A DNA stretch of 64,000 nt, from positions 11,842,318 to 11,906,317 of the forward strand of contig NC_133301.1 of NCBI RefSeq assembly GCF_005239225.2, in the 5' to 3' direction. The position numbers were made by a program, and so were the translations under genes. This stretch comes from Populus alba (Eukaryota; Streptophyta; Magnoliopsida; Malpighiales; Salicaceae). This document shows positions 49,801-63,050 of this stretch, piece by piece (within the stretch, counting starts at the first letter, position 1; every line of letters starts with the position of its first letter). A model generated the notes under the pieces. That model did not search any database and was not told the origin of the DNA. It saw nothing but the letters and a program-made list of their open reading frames with translations.

Positions 49801-51826
49801 TCAATTTCCTGATATGTACCTTTATTTTCAACTAGGAGTAATTAACTAGTCATTTTCTCACACTTGGACAAAATTAAGAACAAAGTCCCCAAATTTCGAT
49901 GTTAGAACTATGCCAATGTATTTGTATCTATGATTGGGTATAGCCATTGACCTGGCTTTGATATGATATTTTTCCGATTAAGCATATCAACTGCATGGGT
50001 TCTGTCATTCATGATGATAATCTTCATAACAGAGTGCCTCAAATGGGTTCCTCTGTCAATTCCAAAACTTATAGAACTTCAGTTATCATAAAAGTAAGAG
50101 CAGCTCGATGCTCACTAATGAGAATAATTGAAGGTGAAATTACCTCTTCAACTTGAACAGAAAAATTTATCCATAGAAGATGAGGGGAAATGCCATACCT
50201 CTTTCTTTGGGAGGATCAAGGGTCAAAAGCCTGGCTTTTTTGAGGAATGCATATTGTTTAAAAATCCTTCTGTGGAGACATGATCTTTGGAAGGACAATT
50301 TTAGCTTGTTACCCACTTGCTTTACTGCTTGTGTATAAAGAGAGGCAATCAATGATGAATTCATGCATTCCACGTCACCCCTTTGCACCCTTGGATCTCT
50401 TTCAGAAACAATCAAGCTAATCTCATTTGATTTCCTGTTTGTGCAGGAGTGTCTTGTTTATCTTGTTACTTGTATTTTCTTTATTTTTCTCGGTAAAGTT
50501 CTCTTCTTCCGTCAAAAGAAAAAAATTACCATCTTATTACTTTCATAATTTCCCCACATATCAGCAATGGAAACTCTTGCATCATTGGGTTCTTGCTCTT
50601 TGAGAAATTGGTGTTACCTTGAGCCTCTTACTATTAGATTAGTTTTAGCTCTCTAGAAAAGAGGGAAAACAGAGACCTTGCTGTTACTTCAGCATCGTTA
50701 GTTCAACTTACAGAACTCTTATTCTCCAACTCCCTAACAGTGAGAAATAACAAGCATTATTGAATAATGTTTGATGATAGTATGTTAATCTATGACCTCA
50801 ATAGGACTACCTTTGACATTCAAAAGTTACGGCTGATGATTTGTCTTCCAAATATTTTTTGTTCTGTGAAACTTATGCATGATCTCACCACCTTAAGCTA
50901 TGAGCCTGAGCATATTCCCACGGCATGGGATGTAATACAGAATCCAGTATTGAAAGAATCCTGGGGAGGAAATGAAGATGATTATCATACAATTTACATA
51001 CTATGTTATGTATCTTGCATGCACACCTCTTTAATTGAGTTGTGATGAGATGGCTTCCTGTGGTTGTCTGTCTTCCATTCAGGTTTAATTTGTCTTTATT
51101 TTCATATCATGCTTTCATTGAGCAGGTAAATAGTTCTGGGGTGATGCCAATTATCTTTTCTACGTCATCATTGGCTCTTCCTGGGACCTTAGCGCGGTTC
51201 ACTGGAATATCTGCACTGAAGAAAGCTGCATTGGCTTTGAACCCAGGAGGTGAGCATTTGCTACTTTGGCTGGTTGTGTTAAAAATGACAGGATGTTAGT
51301 TGATTGGAAACAGTTTCTTTGCACAAACAAAATTATTGATTATCAACCTAGTTGAAATGAGCCTTACCCAGGTTTTGGAAGCTATTTTTCTCTGTGCTCA
51401 TTTGAGGGCCTTGTCATGGTGCTTAAATTGCTCAAATACTCTTGACTGTTTACCATCAACTCAGCTTACTCCCAAACCAATTCAATGTTTATGGTAGGAT
51501 GCTGTGCTCTGTCTTCCTTCCTGTCTTAGTATGGTGATTGAGGCTCTGTTTCAGGGTTACCTTAGGGTGGGGTAGGATGGGTGGCTGTTTATCTAGCCCC
51601 TTATTTTACTTCAGAGTTGTAATGTTGTGTAATCCAGGAACCAAACCATTGATAGTAACTGCATGAGATGGAATACAAGAAAATAGAAGAAAAGAATTTG
51701 CCATCAATAACTTTAATTTGGTGGGTTCTGCTTTCTTTGTCGGTGTAAAACAAATAGATCTAGTTTAAACTAACTGGATAAATGTTTGCAGGTTCTTTCT
51801 ATCTCCCAACCAATATCCTATTAATA
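46868..51826 (+). pseudogene. SCY2: SCY2 (plastid SecY homologue), 3'-truncated, with three apparent +1 shifts
   Basis: Exons: 46868-47040, 48175-48305, 48398-48785, 49235-49535, 49619-49708, 51126-51249 and the start of a seventh at 51792. The N-terminus is Ser/Arg-rich and fits a plastid transit peptide. SecY landmarks include GICSLGIVPFINAQIVFQLL, the run ending ERISDLKLGNGTSLLIF, QEAERKIPLNYASRYTSRSG and SGVMPIIFSTSSLALP. SCY2 is the inner-envelope SecY of plastids and is essential for embryos in Arabidopsis (family knowledge). Exon 3 has two excess bases and exon 4 one relative to the conserved frame: an extra G near 48517-48519, an extra A near 48775-48777 and an extra T near 49430-49434, all in homopolymers. 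The seventh exon breaks at about 51826 after the residues ILLI(A), where SMAX1 3'-UTR sequence begins. About 413 residues are encoded before the break, against about 575 in Arabidopsis, so the C-terminal helices are missing. An intact copy may lie beyond the window. Confidence 0.88.
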
Positions 51827-51865
51827 GCGTTGGCAATCCCTTGTTTATGTTGGACAGAGTTGTAA
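51792..51865 (+). other. Chimeric exon: SCY2 exon 7 fused to SMAX1 3'-UTR sequence
   Basis: The SCY2 frame reads through the junction. After ILLIA it continues in frame for eleven codons of duplicated UTR sequence (LAIPCLCWTEL) and stops at TAA 51863-51865. The bases ATAGCG are common to both parents at the breakpoint (51824-51829 and 32745-32750), so the exact crossover cannot be placed within them. Confidence 0.8.
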
Positions 51866-53130
51866 ATATGGTCGACTGTTTTTGGCGGACGGTGAAAACG
51901 GCAGAGAGGGGTAAAAAGGAAAAGAAAGCAGTTTAGAGAAGAGGGAGATGTTGATAGATTAACGGAATCTTTAGGCAGCAATGTCTCACTTTTCTTTTAT
52001 TAAGTTCTTTTATATGCTTCTTTTTTTTGCCATAGGATTTTATAGTATTTTGTCATAGATATAAATATTTATTATTTACGTGGACCACGATTAATAAAAA
52101 TGAGGCATTCCTCCTGTTATAGGTTTTTTTTCTTCTCATTTTATTTTATCCCCCCCACAATAATTCAGCGGTAGCCATTGATGGTGATATCTCGCAAGGT
52201 GCTAGCAACTTAATCGATGAAATTAATTTTTTTAAACAGAGCTTCAACTTATCCCTTTACATGGCAAAATCTCAAGAAGATAACTAGGGGAGTTGAGTTC
52301 GTGCTTGGGATGGACAGACTGGTTTCTTGCCAAATTCCAAGAATCCGACTGCTCGAGAATTTCCTTTCTCGTGAAAGATGTGTTTACGTGGATTGTTTTG
52401 TATGCTGGTGATGGAGTGTTGCTGCTCATTTTGTTCGAAAATTTGCATTTGTCATGTTTTTTCAATAATACAGATTGACTTCTGCAAATTATACACATAA
52501 TTTAGCTCTAGCTAGGAGAAGATGATTATTATTCTAATAGCCCACAGGAGAGTTTCTTCTTTTCTGCTAGCTAGCTAGCTAGCTAACACGATGGGTATAG
52601 GTTTAAACCGCCGCAACCTCTTTGCTTTTCAGCCGTTTATTTTTGTAATTTAAAAATATTTTATTTTTTATTCTAAGTTATTTATTTTCTTATATTTTTA
52701 TATTTTTTGATGTATTCTTTTTAAAAATAATATAAATTTTAAAAAATTAAAAATATTATTTTAATATATATATTATTATATCCCTACGAGAAAAAAAAGA
52801 AACCGGCGTTATTGCAGGAGGTGGCGAAAGGACTGGAACGGGTGTACAATGTACAAGACACAAGAAATAAGACAGCACCCATCCATCTGTCACCAACACC
52901 ACGTGGCCCATGTCTCCATAAAAGGAAAGAGGAGTAAATTACAGGCACAACCCACCATGAAATTTGGTTTCAACATTAATGGATCGTAATTTCCAAATTG
53001 AGACGAATCATAAAGAATTATGAGTTAATGACAGATAGATAGCAGAGCTGGGAATGGCAACTACCCCCTCCTAGCTCCAGGCAGTCTTCGTGCCTAGCAG
53101 CAGGCAGCCGGCAGCCGGCCGCCGGCAGCA

Positions 53131-54198
53131 GCATTTTCTTCCCTCGTCTCCCTCGCTTTACTGCTTTACTGCTTGGACAGGCCTCTGATTCTCTACCTGT
53201 GCTTGCTTAGGAAAAACTATGTTGCTTGCTATTGTACTTCAAAATCTTTCATGGCTGAAGTAAACTCGGGGCCTTCCATGGCTAGAGGTGCTTCTAGCCC
53301 GTGCTTCTCCCCTATACCGACTATAATAGCAATCTAATTTTCAAAGTACTATTGTATTTTCAAGACGATTTTGAATCTTTGGATGCCGATTCAGTTGTCC
53401 TTTATGTTTTTTCCTTCTTACAACAAAAATACTTTCTTAATTTTAGAAGTGCATACTTACATTAACATTAGTCTATCCAGAAAATATAATAAATTTCATT
53501 GATCGTTAATAATATCTCCAATTAAAAGAGAAATAAAATTTTGAAAGGTGTAACTTAATTGGTTGGATCTGGATTTACTTTTTAAAAACTACTAGTTTGA
53601 GTTTCACAAACCCTAAAATTATTAAAGATTTATATATTCGTTAACTTCAAGGTCTATAAAATTAATTGAGGTGCATGAAAATTAACTCGAACAACAATAT
53701 AAATCTTAAAAAAAAACAAAAAGAGAGGGATGGGTGGAAAACTTATGAAACTATAATTTTATTCTCAATAAAATTATGATTTGCAAGTTTAAACGAAATG
53801 CATAATTGTATTCTTCAAAATTCTTTTTTTTTTTCAAATAAAATTAACAAAAAAATGTACTTCCTCTCCACTTTATTTCCTTTCATTTGTCACCCTTCCT
53901 TTCGAACAAGATGAGGGAAAGTAACTTTACTGACTTTTTTCCTCTTACATTTGTTCCTTACAATCAAAGCTATAGATTCATCACGCAAATGACCTTGATG
54001 ATCATCATCATCGAGACTTGGCAATAAATTGGATCACATCAACTTATTGGAGCTCTATTTCAAATTATAAACTATAAACTACAAATACAAAAGGAATGCA
54101 CAATTAATAGGGCAAACAAGAGACTGCATGTGCCTCTGCTCACCGTGTCTCGAAGGGCAAGAGAACGCAGGCCCAGATTATCAAACCTCCATGTCAAA
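53131..54198 (+). repeat. Unit A', diverged extra tandem copy
   Basis: This 1068-bp version of unit A has roughly twenty substitutions and several small indels relative to 34059-35134 and 54206-55281 (by-eye count, about 2%). The first 190 bp or so match without a visible difference. It is separated from the next unit by a 7-bp filler, TTAGATT, at 54199-54205. Confidence 0.85.
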
Positions 54199-54205
54199 TT
54201 AGATT

Positions 54206-55281
54206 GCATTTTCTTCCCTCGTCTCCCTCGCTTTACTGCTTTACTGCTTGGACAGGCCTCTGATTCTCTACCTGTGCTTGCTTAGGAAAAACTATGTTGC
54301 TTGCTATTGTACTTCAAAATCTTTCATGGCTGAAGTAAACTCGGGGCCTTCCATGGCTAGAGGTGCTTCTAGCCCGTGCTTCTCCCATATACCGACTATA
54401 GTAGCAATCTAATTTTCAAAGTACTATTGTATTTTCAAGACGATTTTGAATCTTTTTGGATGCCGATTCAGTTGTCCTTTATGTTTTTTCCTTCTTACAA
54501 TAAAAATACTTTCGCAATTTTAAAAGTACATACTTACATTAACATTAGTCTATCCAAAAAATATAATAAATTTCATTGATCGTTAATAATATCTCCAATT
54601 AAAAGAGAAATAAAATTTTGAAAGGTGTAACTTAATTGGTTGGATTCTGAATTTATTTTTTAAAACCTACTAGTTTGAGTTTTACAAACCCTAAAATTAT
54701 TGAAGATTTATATATTCGTTAGCTTCAAGGTCTATGAAATTAATTGAGGTGCATGAAAGTTAACTCGAACACCCATATAAATCTTAAAAAAAAAAAACAG
54801 AGAGAGAGGGATGGGTGGAAAACTTATGAAAGTATAATTTTATTCTCAATAAAATTATGATTTGCAAGTTTAAACGAAATGCATAATTGTATTCTTCAAA
54901 ATTCTTCTTTTTTGTTTCAAATAAAATTAACAAAAAAATGTACTTCCTCTCCACTTTATTTCCTTTCATTTGTCACCCTTCCTTTCGAACAAGATGAGGG
55001 AAAGTAACTTTACTGACTTTTTTCCTCTTACATTTGTTCCTTACAATCAAAGCTATAGATTCATCACGCAAATGACCTTGATGATCATCATCATCGAGAC
55101 TTGGCAATAAATTGGATCACATCAACTTATTGGAGCTCTATTTCAAATTATAAACTATAAACTACAAATACAAAAGGAATGCACAATTAATAGGGCAAAC
55201 AAGAGACTGCATGTGCCTCTGCTCACCGTGTCTCAAAGGGCAAGAGAACGCAGGCCCAGATTATCAAACCTCCATGTCAAA
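54206..55281 (+). repeat. Unit A in copy 2
   Basis: 1076 bp, same length as and practically identical to 34059-35134 of copy 1. It begins GCATTTTCTTCCCTCGTCTC, directly after the 7-bp filler. Confidence 0.85.
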
Positions 55282-55448
55282 GAAGAAGCCGCCCAATTAA
55301 TGCATATATGATACACATCCACATGAACAAAGACACTTCTTTTCACTCTCCATGTCAACAAAGTCAAGACGACACTAATGCTGACAAAAATCATTGCGTG
55401 CTTCTCGTTGAAGATCAACTGTAGCCAACTTAATATCAACCTTGTATT

Positions 55449-55739
55449 TGTCAAACAACCATTTTAATTTAAAATTTTTAATTTTTAGATGAGGTTCTAG
55501 GATTTGATTTATATTATTTTCTAACATATCCTTTTAAATAAAAACTCTTTAGGCTTGAAACTTACACATGTTTATTTTACCATGTGTTTAATTTTTATCA
55601 AATAAATAGGGATGGTCAGATTCGAACTCGTGACCATTTGATCAATATGACTCTGATTCCATGTAAAAAAATCATCTTAATCTAATAACTTAAATTTTTA
55701 TATAAAATTTTAGAATATAATTTATGTTATTTTCTAAGA
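55449..55739 (-). mobile_element. TRIM retrotransposon, copy 2
   Basis: Exact positional counterpart of 35302-35592, with the same 5-bp GTATT flanks (55444-55448 on the left). It arrived by the segmental duplication, not by a new insertion. Confidence 0.8.
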
Positions 55740-57773
55740 GTATTGCTTGTGTCCTCATTTAAGATCATCACCTAAATTCATGTGTGTGTATGTCCTAAAG
55801 TTTTCAACTAGAGCTTTAATGATAGTGAAAATTAAATGGATAGTTAGATTCCTCATATTGAAGGAGACGTGAAAGTAAATACTTATATTGCTTAGCACGC
55901 GGAGAGGCCTGGCGTAGTTTCCACTTTTTCTTTTTTCTGCGTATATAGTAGTGAGTTATTTTTAGAGATTTCTCAATTCAAATACAAAAATAAAAGGGAA
56001 TTTAATTAACTGTTAATCCATAGAATGATGGGTTTACTGAGTTTGAATCCTTTAAAAATACGTTGTTAAAGCAAAAAACTTCACAGGTGAGCCTTGTTTC
56101 TCCAGTCCATAGGAATTAAAATTATGAACAGTCAAGAGAGTGACGAGCAAGTTTCGTCAATTTAATTTGATAGCAATTTGGATATTTAACGCCCCTTGTT
56201 ACTAATTTCTTTGCCTCATTAATTATCATAAGATCTAGCTAGATCATAATATTTCCTTCATTTTAACGAGACGGGGAAAGAAAGTGTCATAATCCACTAT
56301 AATATGTGCAAACATTAACAAAAGCTACGAAAACCTATTCGTCCAGATTTAGTAGCAATGTTTCCTAGAACAATATAATAATAGTTGTTTCCTTTTCATC
56401 TAGAATCTTCAATCTAGCAATTAGGGGTGGTTTGATATATATTTGTACAAGATTTGTTAGTTATTATTAAATAATTTAGAGGTAAGAATTTTTTTATTAT
56501 TTTGAATTTACAATAAAACAATCAAAATATTTTTAAAATTAAAGTTCAGCAGTTTTAAAAGTTAACGTAGGTTGAAATTCTATTTTGTTTTCTTTTCATG
56601 TTGTTATTTTAGTTTTCATCATTCAATATTTTTTTAAAAAAAAAAATATTATTGAGGTTTTTGTTTTTGTTTTTTTTTTTTTTTTTAATGTTAGGCTATA
56701 ACGATTTCATGATTTAGACCATAGATTTAGCTTATTAATTTAGGTTGGCTCGACTTTCATTATCCGAATTATATATTTGTAACGCTAATCTAAGTTGCAT
56801 TAGACTTTTTATTATCTTTTTACTCAATTTCATCCGCCATATTTAATAAAATGAGAATAGAGTTACAGTGATATTTTTTTTTTTGAAAAAAAAATATTTT
56901 TTTTCGGTTTATTGTGATTATTTAAAAAAATTATCTATTTGCTGACATTATTCCTTTTTTTTTATCATTAAATTAAAATAGAACCACTCGCAATTTTATC
57001 TTCCTGGTTGAAAATACGTTTGTGTTACTTTAACATCATTTTCTAAGCAATAAAAAAAAAGAGAGAGTCGACCCCACAGCGTAGCATGGTACACGACTAG
57101 TTAGCAGGCAAACCGGAAAGCATCTTGCATGGTAGGGAGATAATGAATTGAATGTGGACGAGATCTCAAATTGAAAGATATTAATCGATGCATGTATTGT
57201 TGCCTTCATGCATCCATCAATATAAATGAATTGGTCTATTTATTGACTCCAGCCATGCATGCGTGCTAGCTCCACATTTAATTATTATGGTCTTCTTAAT
57301 TGATGCATCCAATACCCTTAAGTACTTAATTTTAAGTATTGGAATGTATAGAAATTTAATATAATAAAGAGAAATACACACTAAATGTACGTATACGTTG
57401 TGTGTATATTTTTAAACTTATTGCAAGAAAAAAAACAGAAATTTACATATTTTATAACAAAAACTTCATGCACCGTGGAAAGTTTTATGCATTCATAGAA
57501 TAAAAATATATCATAAATTTATGTAAAAAGGCATAGGGATATATACAATTAAAAATCCAACAATGAGATTGAGCATGTTAGGTGTGATTAAATAATATAA
57601 CAAAATGCAAATAAACAAATAAAGTGAGCTGTTTACAAAATTGCTTGGGAAGTTTTTGTTTTAATTTATATTGAATTTCATAATTGAGTTAGGATTTCAT
57701 TCCCAAGACTTTAAGAAAAGTGACTCATTCTTTTTTTTTCTTATTTCTTTTATGATGAAAGATAATTTATAAT

Positions 57774-58063
57774 TGTTAGAGAATAATATAAACTATATTT
57801 TAAAATTTTATTTAAAAATTTAAGTTATTGGATTTAAATGATTTTTTGATATAATATTAAAATCTTGACGATTAAACGGTCACAATTTTAAATTTCATCA
57901 TTCTCATTTTATTTGATGAAATTAAGTAAAAAATAGTGATGAACAAGTACAAATTTCAAACCCTTAAGACTTTTACTTAAATAAATTAAAATATTATAAA
58001 ATAATATAAACAATATCTTGAAGTTTCACCTAACAAATAATATCCAAATTAAAGCTAGTAAGT
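57774..58063 (+). mobile_element. Degraded TRIM relic, copy 2
   Basis: Counterpart of 37626-37915, starting TGTTAGAGAATAATATAAA. Confidence 0.55.
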
Positions 58064-58499
58064 GGCTAGTGAAAAATATACACTCTACAAATAATATTTT
58101 ATTTCTCTATCATAATAATATTTTTTTATTATTATATTCTCCTTTCATCAATATTTATTATCATGTTTCCATTAAAGCATCTTTCAAGTAAAGTTTTTAC
58201 ATGTATTCTATATTTGAAGGGATAGATGAATTAACATTTGTATTTTTTTTCCTAGTACAGTGTCCATGTCATAACTAACAATATACCAAATCAATTATTC
58301 AAAGGATTTGTTGGATTTGACAAAATTTTAATAAAGTCTTCCCTTATACGGGCCTATCAAAAAATTTATCATGTTATATCCTGCATAACACATATTTCTA
58401 TATAACTCCACACAGATATCTCATGCATACCACCAATTCATTTATTAATCTATTAGAATTCCTCACAGTTATTTATTGTCAATTATATCGATATTTTTA

Positions 58500-58502
<3 letters not shown>

Positions 58503-58548
<46 letters not shown>
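58503..58548. repeat. (ATT)n microsatellite, copy 2
   Basis: Counterpart of the run at 38355-38400. Confidence 0.9.
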
Positions 58549-58549
<1 letters not shown>

Positions 58550-58937
58550 CTATAAGATCGACATAATAAATACATGATAAAAATTTAACATAAAAGGGTT
58601 TAATTTATGATATTTAAGTAAGGTTACATAACTAAACATATCTCAAAAGAAAATTATTACAATGACATAATACTTAAATTACATTGACTCTATACCTAGG
58701 AAAATAAAAGCTAATGACTAATATTAGCATGACCCATCAAATGAGATGAACCTACAAAGAATATAGTATTTTAAACATAAAATTAGATATCAATTTATTA
58801 TTTTATAATTGTATCCCCCAAAACTAACACAATCAATTTAATATATGTAAGGGTCCTAGATTTTTGCCACTGTATTATAAATTTATTAATCCATTTGTAC
58901 CAAATAAGTCATTACTAAATTATACAAAATTAAGATT

Positions 58938-59493
58938 TGTATCAGTTTCCTTAGTCACCGTCCATAGAATGACTAAATATTTTATTTTTTATTATAATTG
59001 CCATCTACATGAATCACTGAACAAGTCGAATTTATTTTCTTTGTCACCGTCAACATGGTTAACTAAATATCGGAATATCCTTATATGTTTTGTCAATAAA
59101 ATCAATAACACCAATATCATTTTCTTAGCTACTGTCATATATAGCATGCTAAGCATCAAAACATTTTATATATCGAGCAATATTGATATCAATTCCTTAT
59201 CTACCGTTAACATGGTAGATTAAGTATCAGAACATCTTACATGTCTGTCAATATATTGAACATTATTGATATTAATTTCTTAACTACCATTAACATGATA
59301 GACTAAGTATTAGAATATCTTACATGTCTATCAATATATCCACTAATATTGATATCAATTCTTTAACTATTGTTAACAAACTATCTGGTTTATGATCTTT
59401 TCAATATATTCTTGATGATTAAATAGTAATTATATTGATTAATATCAATATTAATTTCTTAGCTATTCTTAATGGTAATGAGTGAACCCTACT
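58938..59493. repeat. Degenerate minisatellite, copy 2
   Basis: Counterpart of 38790-39345, with the same unit order and spacing. The plus frame at 58864-59223 is a repeat translation. Confidence 0.7.
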
Positions 59494-60697
59494 TTGATAT
59501 TAACTTCAAATGTGTTTTTTTTAACTATGTTTTTGAACAAAATCTCCAACACTTGTAACTAAATTTTTAAATATAAATAATATAAGTGGAATCATAAAAA
59601 CTTTTTATTGAAACCGGAATATTTAACCACATCAAATTAATTCTAAAAAGGTTTGATTAAATTTAAAGATTTTAGGGATTAAAAACAGTTACTAGTTATT
59701 TCATAATTGAGACTTTAAGAAAAACATTCACGAAATTGAAATCCCATATAAAAAAATTAACACTGGATTTGTCCAAATTTGAGCGATAAATTGAAACTAA
59801 CCTTTCTTCAATCACATTAGATCGGATCCACTACATGTAAATTAATACATGAAGTAACCTAACAAAACAAGTAAATTGCAAGAAACATTCAGAGATATAA
59901 AACTTGACAGAGAAAACTGCTCGGAATCAACAAAAAGCTAAACATTGCAAGCAGGAAAGACAAACTTTGTCTTAGTCAAGTAATGCTTTTAACCTACTCT
60001 TTTCTTTTGCAAATGATATCTCTCAAGCCTAGCTCGCTGTCTCAACCTACTTTGCTTATTGTTTTGCTGTTGCAGTGTTCTTTCAAAAGATAAAGGTTCA
60101 AAACGAAAACCTAAAATAAACTGCATGCCACCCTCTCCCACGCCTATACTCAACCATATCATAACCTCTGCCTTTGCCCGCAAAACAATCCAGGTCCCAC
60201 CTCAGATTACCTAAACCCTTCAAAAGAAAAGGATTGTCTTCGAAGCTAGCGAACACTGAATGCATCGCCTCTTTCTTCCTGCCTTTTAAAAGTGGAGCCT
60301 GCGTCGACTGATGGCTTATTATATTAGGAAAAGGGTTGGGAGTGCTGCGGTCATGGTTGCACCGATATTTTAATTCTTTCTCGAGCTCATCGATTAGAAA
60401 GAAACTCTTTAGTTCTTTTTGGTTTTGAAAATCTGGTCAATCAGGGAATAAAGAAGAAGATAATGCAGGTGTTTATTTAATTTAAATAAACAATGTAAAT
60501 GGAATGTAAAAGGCACTTGTGGTTGGAGGCATGGAACAGGAAGATGACAAAGGACAGCATCATGCATTGCCTTTTTCTTGCTCTTCTTTTCGTGGATATG
60601 CAGGCTTTTAGAGCTCCATGCTTGCCTGTTCTCTCTCTCTATTATTGAATTAATAATCCAATCAACTTTAATTTTTGCCCTCACCTTTTCTTCCCAG

Positions 60698-60843
60698 TTA
60701 ATCAAGTGGGTCTCTGTGTAACTTGGGCATTCGCTTTGCTTGCTATAATCCTTGTAGTTGGGGCAGTACTCTTTCTATTTAGACGACGAGAGGTCCAATC
60801 TGCTCGATACTTCACTATGCAAACAGGTGGTCTTGAAACTTGA
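60698..60843 (+). pseudogene. Orphan terminal exon with one transmembrane segment (copy 2)
   Basis: Counterpart of 40549-40694 with the same acceptor, hydrophobic helix, RRR and stop. No family recognised. Confidence 0.35.
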
Positions 60844-61347
60844 CCACTCCAGTTAGGGAAATGATTAAAAATCATCCAAGGTGCATGCTCTCCATGATTG
60901 AAATCCGGATGCATGCCTGCATCCACCCTGGTTAATTTAATAGTATACTGAAAAGATGAGAGGATAAGGCACCCAGTAGTATATATAATTTACTAAGAAA
61001 AAAAGGCAGAGATCTCAACCATACCCGATTGAATTTGCAAAAAAGACCAAAAAGTTGGTAGGGCTTTCAGGAAAGGGGCCAAGAGCTACAACTAAAATAA
61101 TAATAATAACAATAAGAAGAAGAAGAAGAAGAACAGTGATGCAGACCTCCCCCAGCCACAAATTCTATATCTTCTCTTAGTGGTAGTAGTTAGTAGGTTA
61201 ATACAAGAAAAATCTGCCTGGTTTGGGACCATGCAATGGTAAAAAGATCCCTATTGTACCTTATTGTATTTGAATCCTAATATTATATACACCCTCCTGT
61301 GCATGTCGGGTACATTTCATGCAACTGAGCTGGCTTGACCACACTTA

Positions 61348-61542
61348 TTAACTAATAAACTCCATCATCAGTTTTTCTTTTAGGGTTCCAAGTCCGTGAT
61401 TGACAGCCTCACCAGTAGGCCAAAACATTTTAGTTTCTGAATCTTTCATGTTTGCATGAAGAACAACAAGACGAAGATCATGATTTGAGAGGACCGGATC
61501 TGGGCCAGTATCATATGCCATCATCACCGGCGACAACGCCAT
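61348..61542 (-). CDS. Small hypothetical protein (64 aa), copy 2
   Basis: Counterpart of 41199-41393 with the same predicted protein. Equally uncertain. Confidence 0.2.
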   Translation of the reverse strand: MALSPVMMAYDTGPDPVLSNHDLRLVVLHANMKDSETKMFWPTGEAVNHGLGTLKEKLMMEFIS

Positions 61543-62939
61543 GTTTTCTTGGTTGGTGGGTTGCAAATTGGGTCCTTGTCTGCCTTAATTAATAAATTTA
61601 ATCCAAGTGACCCTCCATTGGAGTTCTTGTACAAGTCTCAGTTATTTTCAGGAAAAAAAAGATTTTCAGCAAACATGAGGCTCGAAGCATCGCATAATAT
61701 AAAGGAAACGACACGGTGGAGATGGGCTCAGACCGAACCCAAATTGCGGACCCAGCCCGATGATGAAACTAGTCTTAAACCAAAATGCGATGACTTCAAA
61801 ACCTAGGCCTGTTGGTGTGGTGGGTTCAAACCCAAGCCCACTAATGCTCTCGTTTTTGTGCTTCAGAAAATTCTCCTAGGCACGTCAAATAATGTTAAGG
61901 CATGTTCACTACAATAAGACCATCCATATAAGCACCTCATCTTATAAGTTAATAATAAAGTCGCTCATTTGACTGCTCTGTATTACAAATTTACAGTATG
62001 GTCGCCTACATGATCTTTATTTTACAAGTTGGTTGTGCAATCACCCACGATAAAAGTAATTGTTTTGCATGATTATCCATATGAGTAGAGTACTCACTAT
62101 ATCTACAACTGTACTATGCATCAAGCAAGTTTGTATGATTCTTAGATGCATAAATACTCATGAATCACTAAGAATGAATCATGCTCATTTTTAATTATAA
62201 CACATTACATTCATTCTATATCCTTGCTAGCTTATACATCAAAAGGCCTTGTATTATATATAGGTGACTTGTTCTTTCCTTAGCTAAAAAACTAGAAACA
62301 AGTGAGAATGTTTATGGAGGTTGTGTTAGCTGCCTAGGAGCAAATTAAGGCCTTACATGTTCCTCCACATGTGGCTCCATCACATACACCTCCTATTGCA
62401 AACAAAAACTCTAGTTCGAGGAAAGAACAAGTAAAAATGACATGCAAAAACAAAAGGGAGAGTCGTCGTTGTTACATCTCACATAAAAATCACTCCCACC
62501 ATCATGTAAAGCATTCATCAAGTGGATACTCCAAATGTGACAAAGGCAAGTCCAAGGACAAGTCAACATAGAGTCATCATTATCACCACTATCTTTTATC
62601 AAGGACTCTTTTTAAAAGCTTTGGAAAAAAAAAAAAAAGACTTGGAATGAATCTTTTTTCATGATTATAAAGATCATTGGTGTGGAGGTGTACAACCCTC
62701 TTAATGTGGGGGGGTTCTTTGTTAACTAAAAGAGTGTTTGACATTGGTTTTTTAAAAGATTTTATCACCATAAAAATAAACCTAAATAAATTAACAAGCT
62801 CACAGATCTAAAAAAAAGGGTTCTTTATTAACTAAAAGAGACATGAGCAAAGCATGTGTCATAGCTTAAAGCTTATCATGTGAAATAGAGAGCTATATGC
62901 AAAATCCTTCTGACCATGTTTTATGGGTCATCCTAGATG

Positions 62940-63050
62940 TGGTACCATAACTTGGATCGCGAATCCATCAGTAACTTCAAAGATGTTTATGCAAAGTTCT
63001 TATCTCATTTTAGAATATCTAAAGGATTTAATGAGAAATGTTTAAAGTGA
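62940..63050 (+). pseudogene. Retrotransposon gag relic, copy 2
   Basis: Counterpart of 42795-42905, with the same short gag-like frame and stop. Confidence 0.6.

Noticed and set aside
51799..51981. Minus-strand frame across the duplication junction (and its parent at 32588-32902)
   Set aside because: It lies opposite SMAX1 3'-UTR sequence and starts on a non-conserved codon; no evidence of coding.
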